Assembly (NCBI RefSeq): GCF_009828925.2
Contig: NZ_WUTY02000001.1
Location: 3,502,492-3,566,491, forward strand
Direction: 5' to 3'
Length of the DNA: 64,000 nucleotides
Source: Methylicorpusculum oleiharenae
GTDB lineage: Bacteria > Pseudomonadota > Gammaproteobacteria > Methylococcales > Methylomonadaceae
A program made the position numbers and the translations under genes. Position 1 is the first letter of the stretch, and every line of letters starts with the position of its first letter. Shown piece by piece: positions 18,868-27,148 of this stretch. Under the pieces are notes generated by a model, which made no database searches, had not been told where the DNA came from, and was given only the letters and a program-made list of their open reading frames with translations.

Positions 18868-21216
18868 ATGAACGATTTAGATAAAGACCTGGTTGAAATT
18901 GATTCCGGCGATGAGCCGATGAGCAATCATTCCGATAATCCCCATTTTGCAACGATTCTGGAAAAAAGACTGTCGCGCAGACAAATGCTGACGGGCAGTT
19001 TAGGTGTAGCGGTTGCCGGCATGTTTGGTGCGTCCGGCGTTACAAGCCTGGCTAATGCCGCATCAGGTTCATTACCTACTGCAGCGGGTGTTAAGCCTCC
19101 TTTTGCTTTAAATCCTACTCTGGGTTTCGACGCGATTCCGGTCACGCGTTCCGATACCGCTACTCTCCCGCTGGGTTATAAAGCGCAAGCGCTGATTCCT
19201 TGGGGTACTCCAATCACCGGCAACTATCCAGCCTTCGATTCGGTTAACAGTAATACCGGTGAAGAACAAGAACAACAAGTCGGTTCGCATCACGACGGCA
19301 TGCATTACTTCCCGATGAAAAATGATCCTAACGGTCATGGTTTGTTGTGCGTGAACCATGAATATGTCGATCAGCGCGTATTTCATGCAGCCGGCCCGAC
19401 GTTCGTAGCCGGTCAACGTCCTACAGATGAAGTCAGAAAAGAAATTGCAGGCCACGGCGTCAGTATTGTCGAGATCAAAAAAGATGCAGTGAGCGGTGAA
19501 TGGAATGTAGTCAATGGCCAGTACAACCGCCGAGTAACTGCCGGTACGCCTGCCGAAATTCGTGGTCCGGTCCGCGGCAGCGATCTGGTTAAAACAAAAT
19601 ACAGCCCAAACGGCACGATGGCGCGCGGTACGATCAATAATTGTGCGCACGGTTATACGCCTTGGGGCACTTATTTGACGTGTGAAGAAAACTGGGCCGG
19701 TTATTTCGTCAGCCGTGTGCAATTAGCCCGCGCCGAAGCCTTGTTGGACTGGTTCGAAGATACGCAAGCCACTCTGTATCCGGGCCGGAAAACGTCATTC
19801 GTCCAAGGCCGCTATTTTGCCCGTTTCTATCCGGAAACCGGCCGTATCATCGGTATTTTTGACGAATTTTTCGATCAAAAAGTCACCAATTTGGTTTATT
19901 CACAAGTGGGTAATGTGTTTACGGATGCCGGTCGCGTAATGGAAGGCGAATTCGGCGCCTTGTTGACTCAAGCCGGTATCGATCAAAACTTGTCTTTGAG
20001 TCGGCCCAGAGAACAAAGCCGTTTCGGCGTGCCTACCGCCAACAGCCGTTACCGTTGGGAAACCGCGCAAAGCGGTGCGGACGAATACATCCGTTTCGAC
20101 GCCACGCCCAAAGGTGCCGATGCAACCGAGGATTACCGCAACGAGCCAAACACGCAAGGCTGGGTGCTGGAAATCGATCCGTTTAACCCCAGCAGTAAAC
20201 CGATTAAACGTACCACGATGGGCCGTTTTGCGCATGAAGGCGCTTGGTTGTCTCCTCCGCAACTGGGTCAGCCAGTAGTTTTCTACATGGGTGATGACGC
20301 TCAAAATGAATATATCTACAAATTTGTCACCAAAGCGCGCTATACCAAATCAGTCAAAGGCGAAATCCTGGATGAAGGCACGTTGTATGTAGCCCGATTT
20401 AATGACGACGGCACAGGCGTATGGTTAGCTCTGGATTATAACAATATGGCTTTCCAGGCAGCGGCAGCCAATGCCAACGTGGTATTTAAAGATCAAGCGG
20501 ATGTGTTGGTCAATACCCGTCTGGCGGCTGATGTCGTGGGCGCTACTAAAATGGATAGACCTGAGTGGGGTACGGTACATCCGCAAACCCGTGAAGTCTA
20601 TATGACACTGACCAACAACAGCAGCAGAAACGCCGGTAATATCGATGCGGCCAATCCACGCGGTCCAAATCCTTACGGTCATATTATTCGCTGGCGCGAG
20701 CAGGGTAACCGTTCTTGGGCGGAGAAGTTCGAGTGGGATATCTTCGTGCTGTCGGGTACTGAAAGTGACAGCCAAGTATTGCCGGAACAAGGCGGTCCAG
20801 CTTTGACACAAGACAACATCCACGCCAGCGCGGATGGATTATGGATAGATCAAAACGGCATTTTGTGGATTCAAACCGACATGAGCGGTTCACAGCAAGC
20901 GTCAGGCCCTTTTGGTGCTAATCAGATGTTGGCAGCGAACCCTGTCACCGGTGAAATCAAGCGTTTCTTGCAAGGACCGAACGATCAGGAAACGACAGGC
21001 GTTGTGTCTACACCGGATGGTAAGACGATGTTTGTTAACTTCCAGCATCCAGGTGACCGTTCACAACCGGGCGCATTCACCAGTAACTGGCCGGACAGTG
21101 GAGCAGTCTACAGACACCCCGGTGATACTGAGGTTGTTGCTGTTCCAAACGGCGCACGTCCACGTTCAGCCACAATCGTCATCACGCGTGAAGATGGCGG
21201 TATCGTAGGTTTATAA
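18868..21216 (+). CDS. phoX: PhoX-type alkaline phosphatase, Tat-exported
   Basis: The start ATG at 18868 follows GAAACGAGGA; upstream in-frame starts would run through the Pho box and are rejected. The 782-residue product has an N-terminal extension and then a twin-arginine signal (LSRRQMLTGSLGVAVAGMFG, residues about 33-52), followed by the DUF839/PhoX catalytic region (about 90-780) with typical blocks such as DGMHYFPM, LLCVNHEYVD, NNCAHGYTPWGTYLTCEENWAGYF and VLEIDPFNPSSKPIKRTTMGRF. PhoX enzymes are periplasmic or secreted phosphomonoesterases that use iron and calcium and release phosphate from organic esters. Tat export fits, since folded metallated enzymes use that route, and tatA/tatB lie directly downstream. 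The PhoB box upstream indicates induction on phosphate starvation. Confidence 0.92.
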   Translation: MNDLDKDLVEIDSGDEPMSNHSDNPHFATILEKRLSRRQMLTGSLGVAVAGMFGASGVTSLANAASGSLPTAAGVKPPFALNPTLGFDAIPVTRSDTATLPLGYKAQALIPWGTPITGNYPAFDSVNSNTGEEQEQQVGSHHDGMHYFPMKNDPNGHGLLCVNHEYVDQRVFHAAGPTFVAGQRPTDEVRKEIAGHGVSIVEIKKDAVSGEWNVVNGQYNRRVTAGTPAEIRGPVRGSDLVKTKYSPNGTMARGTINNCAHGYTPWGTYLTCEENWAGYFVSRVQLARAEALLDWFEDTQATLYPGRKTSFVQGRYFARFYPETGRIIGIFDEFFDQKVTNLVYSQVGNVFTDAGRVMEGEFGALLTQAGIDQNLSLSRPREQSRFGVPTANSRYRWETAQSGADEYIRFDATPKGADATEDYRNEPNTQGWVLEIDPFNPSSKPIKRTTMGRFAHEGAWLSPPQLGQPVVFYMGDDAQNEYIYKFVTKARYTKSVKGEILDEGTLYVARFNDDGTGVWLALDYNNMAFQAAAANANVVFKDQADVLVNTRLAADVVGATKMDRPEWGTVHPQTREVYMTLTNNSSRNAGNIDAANPRGPNPYGHIIRWREQGNRSWAEKFEWDIFVLSGTESDSQVLPEQGGPALTQDNIHASADGLWIDQNGILWIQTDMSGSQQASGPFGANQMLAANPVTGEIKRFLQGPNDQETTGVVSTPDGKTMFVNFQHPGDRSQPGAFTSNWPDSGAVYRHPGDTEVVAVPNGARPRSATIVITREDGGIVGL

Positions 21217-21266
21217 AGAATAAGCTTTAGCGAACCCAGGAGCAGGTAGTGGGTCAAGGACGATTT

Positions 21267-21293
21267 AGAGGCAGGGATGCCTCTTTTTTTTTT
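21267..21293 (+). terminator. Rho-independent terminator of phoX
   Basis: A 7-bp perfect stem (AGAGGCA/TGCCTCT) with loop GGGA is followed by a run of about ten T residues, 50 bp after the phoX stop. Confidence 0.85.
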
Positions 21294-21349
21294 CGGGATC
21301 TACATTCAATATTTCGTGCAAAGCATGATTTAAATAGTCAGGAGTCAGT

Positions 21350-21565
21350 ATGGGTATCAGCGTGACACAATTGGTCATTATTATGGTGATCGTTATTGTA
21401 TTGTTTGGCACTAAACGAGTTAGAACGATAGGCACCGACGTTGGCGAAGCCATCAAAAACTTTCGCTCGTCAATGAAAGAAGGTGAAAATGATAAATCAC
21501 TGAGTGCCAATGCATCTGAAAACAGTGATGCCAAAGTCAAATTGCATGAAGAAAGCAAAGTTTAA
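21350..21565 (+). CDS. tatA: Tat translocase subunit TatA
   Basis: A 71-residue protein preceded by AGGAG, with one short N-terminal membrane helix (about 6-20: QLVIIMVIVIVLFG), the conserved FGTKR hinge, and an amphipathic helix (RTIGTDVGEAIKNFRSSM), then a charged tail. TatA polymerises to form the pore that lets folded Tat substrates cross the inner membrane. It lies after the phoX terminator with its own upstream gap of about 55 bp, and 9 bp before tatB. Confidence 0.88.
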   Translation: MGISVTQLVIIMVIVIVLFGTKRVRTIGTDVGEAIKNFRSSMKEGENDKSLSANASENSDAKVKLHEESKV

Positions 21566-21574
21566 TCCTGTACC

Positions 21575-21886
21575 ATGTTTGATATAGGATTTTCCGAACT
21601 CTGTGTGGTCGGACTGGTCAGTATCCTGGTTATCGGTCCGGAGAAGCTACCCAAAGTAGCCCGGATCGCCGGGTTTTGGCTGGGTAAAACCCAAAATGCC
21701 GTTGCAAAAATCAAAGCAGAAATCAAAGAAGAGCTTAACGCCGAGGAATTACGCAGTGCGATTAATGCGCAGATAGCGGAGGAGGAGTTGAGCCGAATCA
21801 GCAAGGACATCAGTTCTGCGGCCGAATCCATCAATCGATCGGCTGAATCGATGGCTCTGACCGATAAAGCCATAGATAAAAGTTAA
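21575..21886 (+). CDS. tatB: Tat translocase subunit TatB
   Basis: A 103-residue protein. It opens MFDIGFSELCVVGLVSILVI, the TatB signature with a conserved Glu at residue 8, then GPEKLPKVAR and a long amphipathic helix with Ala/Glu/Lys content (about 22-75). TatB with TatC recognises twin-arginine signals. tatC, which usually follows, is not here: the next gene is unrelated. PhoX and the second PhoX (58015-59382) in this window both carry Tat signals. Confidence 0.85.
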   Translation: MFDIGFSELCVVGLVSILVIGPEKLPKVARIAGFWLGKTQNAVAKIKAEIKEELNAEELRSAINAQIAEEELSRISKDISSAAESINRSAESMALTDKAIDKS

Positions 21887-21966
21887 GGGTCCTGACTATA
21901 GAACTTTAAAAAACAGTATATACGGTTTATACTTTGGTTTTAAGCCCCTGTATAGGAATCCTTGTT

Positions 21967-22365
21967 ATGAATACAAAAACGGTTAAAGCGAAAAAAACAG
22001 AAGCCGACACAGCCGTAACTAAAGAAGAGAAAGTTGTAAAACCAACCACTTCAAAAGCAAAGCCAGTTCAAACTCAAAAGCCGGTAAAAAAGACCGTAAC
22101 GGCAACAACTGCCGAAACCACTCCGGAAAAACCGGGCAAGAAGAATAAAGTGGTCAGAGACAGCTTTTCATTCCCCAAATCAGATTATCGAAAAATCTCG
22201 GAACTCAAGGCTAAATGCCTGACTATGGGTTTGCAGGCCAAAAAAAGTGAAATACTTCGTGCCGGACTGTTGTTGCTTGAAACTTTAAGCGATGAAGATC
22301 TCAAGCAAGCCATCGGTCAAGTGGAAAATCTTAAAACCGGCCGCCCGCTTAATTCGGCCGAATAG
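21967..22365 (+). CDS. Basic-tailed ribbon-helix-helix-like protein
   Basis: The ATG at 21967 is chosen over an upstream in-frame start (21934), with AGGA 11 bases before it. The product is about 132 residues. The first 65 are a low-complexity Lys/Thr/Ala/Pro tail resembling histone H1 or AlgP-type DNA-binding tails. The C-terminal half (DSFSFPKSDYRKISELKAKCLTMG, then KKSEILRAGLLLLETLSDEDL) has a beta strand plus two helices like a ribbon-helix-helix domain. Probably a DNA-binding or nucleoid-associated protein; target unknown. Confidence 0.65.
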   Translation: MNTKTVKAKKTEADTAVTKEEKVVKPTTSKAKPVQTQKPVKKTVTATTAETTPEKPGKKNKVVRDSFSFPKSDYRKISELKAKCLTMGLQAKKSEILRAGLLLLETLSDEDLKQAIGQVENLKTGRPLNSAE

Positions 22366-22383
22366 CTTTTTCAATTCAATAAA

Positions 22384-22469
22384 CGTAGGTTGCGGTTGGC
22401 GATAGCCAAGCCAACCTGTCAAGGCATAGTCAAATGTTGGGTTGCGAAAAGTGTGCAACCCAACCTACG
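22384..22469. repeat. Inverted-repeat element between convergent genes
   Basis: Ends CGTAGGTTG (22384-22392) and CAACCTACG (22461-22469) are perfectly inverted, with further internal partial complementarity (GCCAACC and GGTTGCG). The element sits between convergent genes and could serve as a bidirectional terminator or be a MITE-like repeat. Confidence 0.6.
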
Positions 22470-22474
22470 CTTTT

Positions 22475-23425
22475 TTATTCAAGCGTATTGATCAAATCAC
22501 CCATACTCTGCCGAATCCCGGGCAAAGGGTGTAAATCAAACCGGCGGGTAATAAATTGAATAATTGATGTCGTGTCATAAACCGTATGATCAATATGCTG
22601 TTTTTTGACAAACGGGGAAATAAATATCGCTGGAACTCTGGAACCCGGCCCCCATCGATCATTTACAGGGGGTGCTACATGATCCCAAAAGCCGCCATTC
22701 TCGTCGTAGGTGACAATAATATACATGTTCGGCCATTGCGGGCTGCCTTGCAGTTGTTTAACTACCTCGGCAATATGGGCGTCACCCGACATGACATCGG
22801 TATAACCGGGATGCTGGTTCAAACTGCCCTGAGGTTTATAGAACACCACCGCTGGCAGGGTGCCGTTGGCAATATCCCTTTGAAAATCCGCATAGTCTTT
22901 TAGATGAGCTGCACGTTGTAGCGCGCCGTCCGGAGTGGTCGGATCAAAGCGGCTGAAATAATTGAAGGGCTGGTGGTGAGGCTGAAAATTAGCCGCCCCG
23001 GTTGCCTTGCTGTAGATCACCTTGCGCGGTTGGTCAGGGTTTTGTAAACCATCAAGCAGAGCTTCACGCCATGCCCCGGCATACCAGGCCCATTCGATGC
23101 GCTTCTCCGACAACGTGTCGCCTATCGTTTTTTCGGTTTGGGGGCTTAAGACAGCAGCTGAACCTTTGGCCTGCTGATTAGCTAATCTCGGATCACCGTC
23201 TTTTGCAGGAGGCGTGCCGCTGGGTTGAAACGGTGGTTGTGTGGTATTGACAGCATAACTGAGCTGAGTGATTTTATCTTCAGGGGTAAAATTGAAATCG
23301 CCTGGATAGTGTGGCGCTGAATGTAAGCCGCTGGATGGTTCAACCCGCAACAGCCCGGTTTTATCGTCCAGGATAGCTGTCCGGCCCTCCGGCGCGGTTG
23401 CCATAGACGGAGTACAGGCACAGAC
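22475..23425 (-). pseudogene. Acid phosphatase/phospholipase C family gene, 3' part (split by IS630)
   Basis: This is the C-terminal part of an AcpA-type phosphoesterase. After the IS it resumes as VCACTPSMATAPEGR and continues with blocks typical of the phosphoesterase (PF04185) family: PHHQPFNYFSRFDP, MSGDAHIAEVVKQLQGSPQWPNMYIIVTYDE, NGGFWDHVAPP and FISPFVKK. The GGFWDHV..P block near residue 235 is the conserved metal and active-site region. A Met-initiated frame at 23404 is probably not an authentic start. Joining this fragment to 24688-25312 with a single TA gives 1,578 bases, a whole number of codons (525 residues), so the insertion is precise and the remaining gene undamaged. Confidence 0.85.
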
Positions 23426-23427
23426 TA

Positions 23428-24685
23428 GTAGTTCGTTTCATAAAAACATATACAATTTATACTAAGCCAAGATCGAAATTTTTCCATCTAAATACAACTG
23501 GCTGATCATTAAATTCGGTAATGCCCTTAAGAATTCGTTCCTTGAGTTCCTGTTTTGAAGTTACCCTGATATGGCGCAGGAATGAGCGAGCCATCTTAGA
23601 GAAGGCCATTTCAATCAGGTTAAGCCATGAGCCATGCTTAGGTGTATGAACATACTCAAAGCGGCCCGGGCGCGTTGCCAGGTAAGCCATAGTTTCCTTC
23701 GAAATATGTGCGCTGTGGTTATCGAGGATAACCCGAATAGTCGCATTGGCAGGATAGTGATTATCCAGACGCTTGAGTAACTGGATGAACTCACTACTGC
23801 GATGACGCTCTTCCACTTCGGCAAATAGATGGCCCGTTTGCAAATCGAGTGCGGCGAGAATACTTAATGTACCATGCCTTACGTATTCATAATCACGCCC
23901 GGTTTCTGAATGACGCCCGGATACGGGCGGCAAGTCGGGTGCCACGGTCCCTATGGCTTGGATACCCGGCTTTTCGTCCACGCTGACAGTGATAACCGGA
24001 CACTCTGATTCCGATGCGTCCGGAGCGGCTTTTGTTGGCATCGCGTTTTGCAGGGCTACTTCTTGGTAAACTATCAAAACCTCGCGCATCTTCGCATCAA
24101 AATCAGGATCGCGCCGTTCCAGGTAATAGCGAATGCGGTGAGGCTTGATCTCGTGTTCGTCAAGAATTCGCCATACCGTGGTCTTACTTGCCTTAGCAAG
24201 GCGCGGAAATCCAGCGTTCTCTGCCTCACCGCCAATAAATTTTGCCAACTGTGACAAGGTCCACAATTCTGCCGCCAGGCCATGATCTTTGGGTTTGGTG
24301 CACGCTAAGTTGACCACCCAACTCTTTGCGTCGTCACTAATCTCAGGGGCCTTCGGACGATGGTAGGTGTCCGATAAACCCATGGTGATACCTGCTGCTA
24401 GTGCTTTGTCGATGCACTTGTAAATCGTTGGGCGACTTACGCCCAGTAAATTCCCAATCTGTAAAATGGGGGTGCCTTCTGCATAACGGAGCAAAATTTC
24501 GGCTCGCTCAACTTTCCGTCTTGCTGCTGTCCGTGAACGCGTAAGAGTTTCTAGCTCTCGTCTTTGCTCTTCCGACAGAGTTAGGGATGCTCGTTCTGTT
24601 TTTCGCGCCATGGCCTACCTCGTGACTAAAAACAGTATCATGACATTCCGAATTATTTTGTAAATGTTTTTATGAAACGATGTAC
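23428..24685 (-). mobile_element. IS630-family insertion sequence, copy 1
   Basis: 1,258 bp, flanked on both sides by TA (23426-23427 and 24686-24687), the target duplication typical of IS630/Tc1-mariner elements. The terminal inverted repeats share CGTTTCATAAAAACAT, starting six bases in from each end (GTAGTT at the left, GTACAT at the right). It carries one transposase gene. Copy 2 at 33118-34375 lies exactly 9,690 bp downstream, and I see no difference between the two. Confidence 0.93.
23457..24611 (-). CDS. IS630-family transposase, copy 1
   Basis: An intact 384-residue transposase in one frame, without the programmed frameshift some IS630 members use. The N-terminal half holds helix-turn-helix domains (about residues 45-75: ILQIGNLLGVSRPTIYKCID). 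The C-terminal half is a DDE catalytic domain: Asp in VSVDEKPG (about 211), Asp in RVILDNHSAHI (about 295) and Glu in WLNLIEMAFSKM (about 331). It moves the element by cut-and-paste into TA sites. Intact frame and identical copies suggest recent activity. Confidence 0.95.
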   Translation of the reverse strand: MARKTERASLTLSEEQRRELETLTRSRTAARRKVERAEILLRYAEGTPILQIGNLLGVSRPTIYKCIDKALAAGITMGLSDTYHRPKAPEISDDAKSWVVNLACTKPKDHGLAAELWTLSQLAKFIGGEAENAGFPRLAKASKTTVWRILDEHEIKPHRIRYYLERRDPDFDAKMREVLIVYQEVALQNAMPTKAAPDASESECPVITVSVDEKPGIQAIGTVAPDLPPVSGRHSETGRDYEYVRHGTLSILAALDLQTGHLFAEVEERHRSSEFIQLLKRLDNHYPANATIRVILDNHSAHISKETMAYLATRPGRFEYVHTPKHGSWLNLIEMAFSKMARSFLRHIRVTSKQELKERILKGITEFNDQPVVFRWKNFDLGLV

Positions 24686-24687
24686 TA

Positions 24688-25312
24688 GCCAAAAGTGATT
24701 CAGAAATGAGCCGCCGAAGGCGCCCATGAAAAAATTGTCTCCCAGAGTATATTGCTTTGCAAGTTGCCACATCGCCATCTTGGCGCCATCGTAATACCCC
24801 ATCGACAGACCGCCGGCATCTGAATAGACCGCGAACTGATCATTGCGTCCCTCATTAATCTGCATCTGATGGTTGTAAAAACGGTGCACCAGATCCGGTG
24901 AAGCAGCATTAACACCTGTCTTGCCAGGTGTTCCGCCAGGTGCGGCATCAATTTGAAAGGGCTTGTTCGGTAAGTGTGCGACAAATGACCAGTTAGGATC
25001 ATCACTGTTCCAAACCGGGGGCAATGCCGGTAATACGGTTTTGCCGTCTCGATCACGTTGTAAGTAGGATTCAGGATGGGCCAACGCATTTGCAATGCCA
25101 TTAGCACCGGGAAAAAGGCCATACAGATTATCAAAACTGCGATTTTCCGCGTAGATCACCACGATGGTTTTGATCTTGTTCAGATCAGGCTCGGATGACG
25201 TTTTATCAGGGCTGATAGAGCCCGCCGGTTGAGCATCAGCCGCAATGGCGTTAGTTAACAATAAGGAACTGACGATTAACCCTAATAAAATTCGACGGCG
25301 ATTGATGAGCAT
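24688..25312 (-). pseudogene. Acid phosphatase/phospholipase C family gene, 5' part (split by IS630)
   Basis: N-terminal 208 codons of the interrupted phosphoesterase. It begins with a signal peptide (MLINRRRILLGLIVSSLLLTN, cleavage near AIAADA), then the family's first active-site block IVVIYAENRSFDNLYGLFPG (about residues 50-70) and NDQFAVYSDAGGLSMGYYD, ending FLNHFW where the element enters. The open frame continues into IS sequence (VHRFIKTFTK) to a stop at 24653. Enzymes of this family hydrolyse phosphomonoesters or phospholipids in the periplasm. A TATAAT-like -10 is visible upstream (plus-strand ATTATA at 25345-25350). Confidence 0.85.
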
Positions 25313-25509
25313 GTTTTCTTGATTTAAAAAGGCAATGAAAGCCTATTATAGCGGTCAAATACAACAATCCAACAAGGCTGAGCGCTTTGTCCAATCTGAT
25401 TTAAATAACGTCTTGTTTCCGGAAGGTGGGGCTGTGTTTGGCAAGGATGTCGGCAGCCCACGTGTCAGGATAATCTTCGTATCGCCCATGAATACTGTTC
25501 ATAGCGTTA

Positions 25510-25530
25510 CCCTCTCCCTCTTGGAGAGGG
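25510..25530. repeat. CCCTCTCC/GGAGAGGG hairpin repeat
   Basis: Perfect 8-bp arms around CTCTT, followed by GCTGGGGTGAGGGGG. This is a well-known type of dispersed proteobacterial intergenic repeat. It lies just after the glycosyltransferase gene on the minus strand and may act as a terminator-like hairpin. Confidence 0.6.
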
Positions 25531-25580
25531 CTGGGGTGAGGGGGGTCAAAAGTCTAAATTAATTTGTGCTTATTCCTAAA

Positions 25581-26621
25581 CTAATGCTTCACCTGCAACA
25601 CATTGACATTATCCCAGATGTTATTGATGAAATCAGTGTTCATCTCGGGCATGCCATCCTGTAGCCATTGGGTAATGATCTGAGCGACATTCGGATAAGT
25701 GATATGCACGGCATGATCTACCTTCAACCAATTCCCAATCGCTGTAGCGTTCAGATCCTTCATGACATGACCATAACCCAATTGCTGCAAAGCCGCTGCA
25801 TTGGAAATTTGTTCCATTTGATTGTGCAAGGGTTTGGCCAGGATTTTTTTACCCAGTTGCAAGGCCTCACTGGCGAGTTCAAATCCGGCATTGCTGATTA
25901 TGCCTCCGCAGTCAAGCAAGTCTTGCATGAATCCCGCACGGGACAGAGCCTTGCAGGCTATGTGTTCATAGGGTGACTCTTGCACATCGGGCGTGTACAT
26001 ATAAAAATCGAAATCCTTGAACGGCGCCAATAGCTGGAAAACTTCCTGCGTATCTTCGAAGGGGAGATAGACAACAACCTTGTGTTTGAAAAAAGTGTGC
26101 GGCATCGCCGGTGTTTCAATAATCGGCGGCAATATAGGCTGACCGAAATGGTGCCAGTGAAGGCCGATACCCCGGTCTGCCGGAGCAAAATACTTCATCA
26201 CCAGATTGGCCAGTGGATCAGATCCGGCACGAGGAATAGTATGACCGAAGGCATATTGATGACCGATACCAAGCACCTGCTTATTTTGCCGCTTGGCAGC
26301 CCACGAGGTAACCGGTTCGAAATCGCTGATCACCAGATCATAATCACTCAAATCGAGTGATTGAATATCACGAATAAAAGTGATCGGCTTGGCTTCTATC
26401 GCCGTTTTCAAATAACTGACCTGCCCATTATGGGTATTAAAGGTTAAACCGGTGCGCACTTGAAAGCCGTTGAAAACTGCCATATCGAAGTAGCTGTCCT
26501 TAGGTCGGCCGGTGAATTGAAAATGAACATCGATACCCGCCGCATATAGAGCTTCCGCCATCACGCGGGCGCGCGTAATATGGCCGTTACCCGTGCCTTG
26601 AACGCCGTAGAAAATTTTCAT
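25581..26621 (-). CDS. MJ1255/VC2487-family glycosyltransferase
   Basis: A 346-residue protein with a GT-B fold. It begins MKIFYGVQGTGNGHITRARVM, the Gly-rich donor-binding loop of this family (as in MurG-like GT28 enzymes). The C-terminal half holds the nucleotide-sugar site: GGIISNAGFELASEALQLGKKIL (about residues 240-262) and the PLHNQMEQISNAAALQQLG block. No membrane helix or signal is seen, so it probably acts at the cytoplasmic face of the inner membrane. Acceptor and sugar are unknown. Because a clear PhoB box lies upstream, synthesis of a phosphorus-free glycolipid under phosphate starvation is an attractive inference. Confidence 0.82.
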   Translation of the reverse strand: MKIFYGVQGTGNGHITRARVMAEALYAAGIDVHFQFTGRPKDSYFDMAVFNGFQVRTGLTFNTHNGQVSYLKTAIEAKPITFIRDIQSLDLSDYDLVISDFEPVTSWAAKRQNKQVLGIGHQYAFGHTIPRAGSDPLANLVMKYFAPADRGIGLHWHHFGQPILPPIIETPAMPHTFFKHKVVVYLPFEDTQEVFQLLAPFKDFDFYMYTPDVQESPYEHIACKALSRAGFMQDLLDCGGIISNAGFELASEALQLGKKILAKPLHNQMEQISNAAALQQLGYGHVMKDLNATAIGNWLKVDHAVHITYPNVAQIITQWLQDGMPEMNTDFINNIWDNVNVLQVKH

Positions 26622-26650
26622 ATCGATTGAGTGTCAGAGTAGTTGATTTA

Positions 26651-26690
26651 ACTGACAATCTAAGTCATGTCTGTGACATGGATATGACGG
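26651..26690 (-). promoter_or_regulatory. PhoB box upstream of the glycosyltransferase gene
   Basis: Read on the minus strand: CCGTCAT (26690-26684), ATGTCAC (26679-26673), ATGACTT (26668-26662) and TGTCAGT (26657-26651), each starting 11 bp from the last. The first pair matches the Pho-box consensus well. It ends 30 bp before the ATG at 26621. Confidence 0.72.
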
Positions 26691-26750
26691 TTATATTAAC
26701 GATTGATGACAGCGTAAGTCTTCACGACAAAATTGCATTAGGCGGGATAA

Positions 26751-27030
26751 GCGATCGATGTGATCTTGCGCAAGTTGGGCAGAGAAGAAACCGTCGATGA
26801 AATCGAAAGCATTGTCAGCCAGATGATTGCCGATTGCGCGGAGCAACGGCTGGCCAAAAAATTGTGACAATGGAACGGCATGCGCATCAGGCGGCTTATG
26901 AACAAGGGCATGTAGAGGAAGTGCGACTGGCCCGCAGGAATCTGAACTGTTGGATGAGCCAGCGAAATTTGCCAAGGATGATGATTCAGTGATTAATGAG
27001 AGAGACTCTGAAAAGGCAGGTGCGCAATGA
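26751..27030 (+). pseudogene. Degraded coding remnant, three frames
   Basis: Three successive open stretches in three frames read like one decayed helical protein: 26751-26867 (ILRKLGREETVDEIESIVSQ), about 26868-26999 (MERHAHQAAYEQGHVEEV) and 26902-27030 (QESELLDEPAKFAKDDD), the last ending at TGA 27028-27030. At least two frameshifts would be needed to join them. I do not recognise the family. An open frame on the opposite strand (26691-26975) is judged a shadow. Confidence 0.35.
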
Positions 27031-27148
27031 GCGTTAATACGGGTGAAATATGCTTGAGTGTTTTGTTATTAGAATCGTAGGAACAAAAATACGTATTTAT
27101 TGTAACCTACACATGACAATAAAATCATTCCAATGCTAAGATTGGCTC

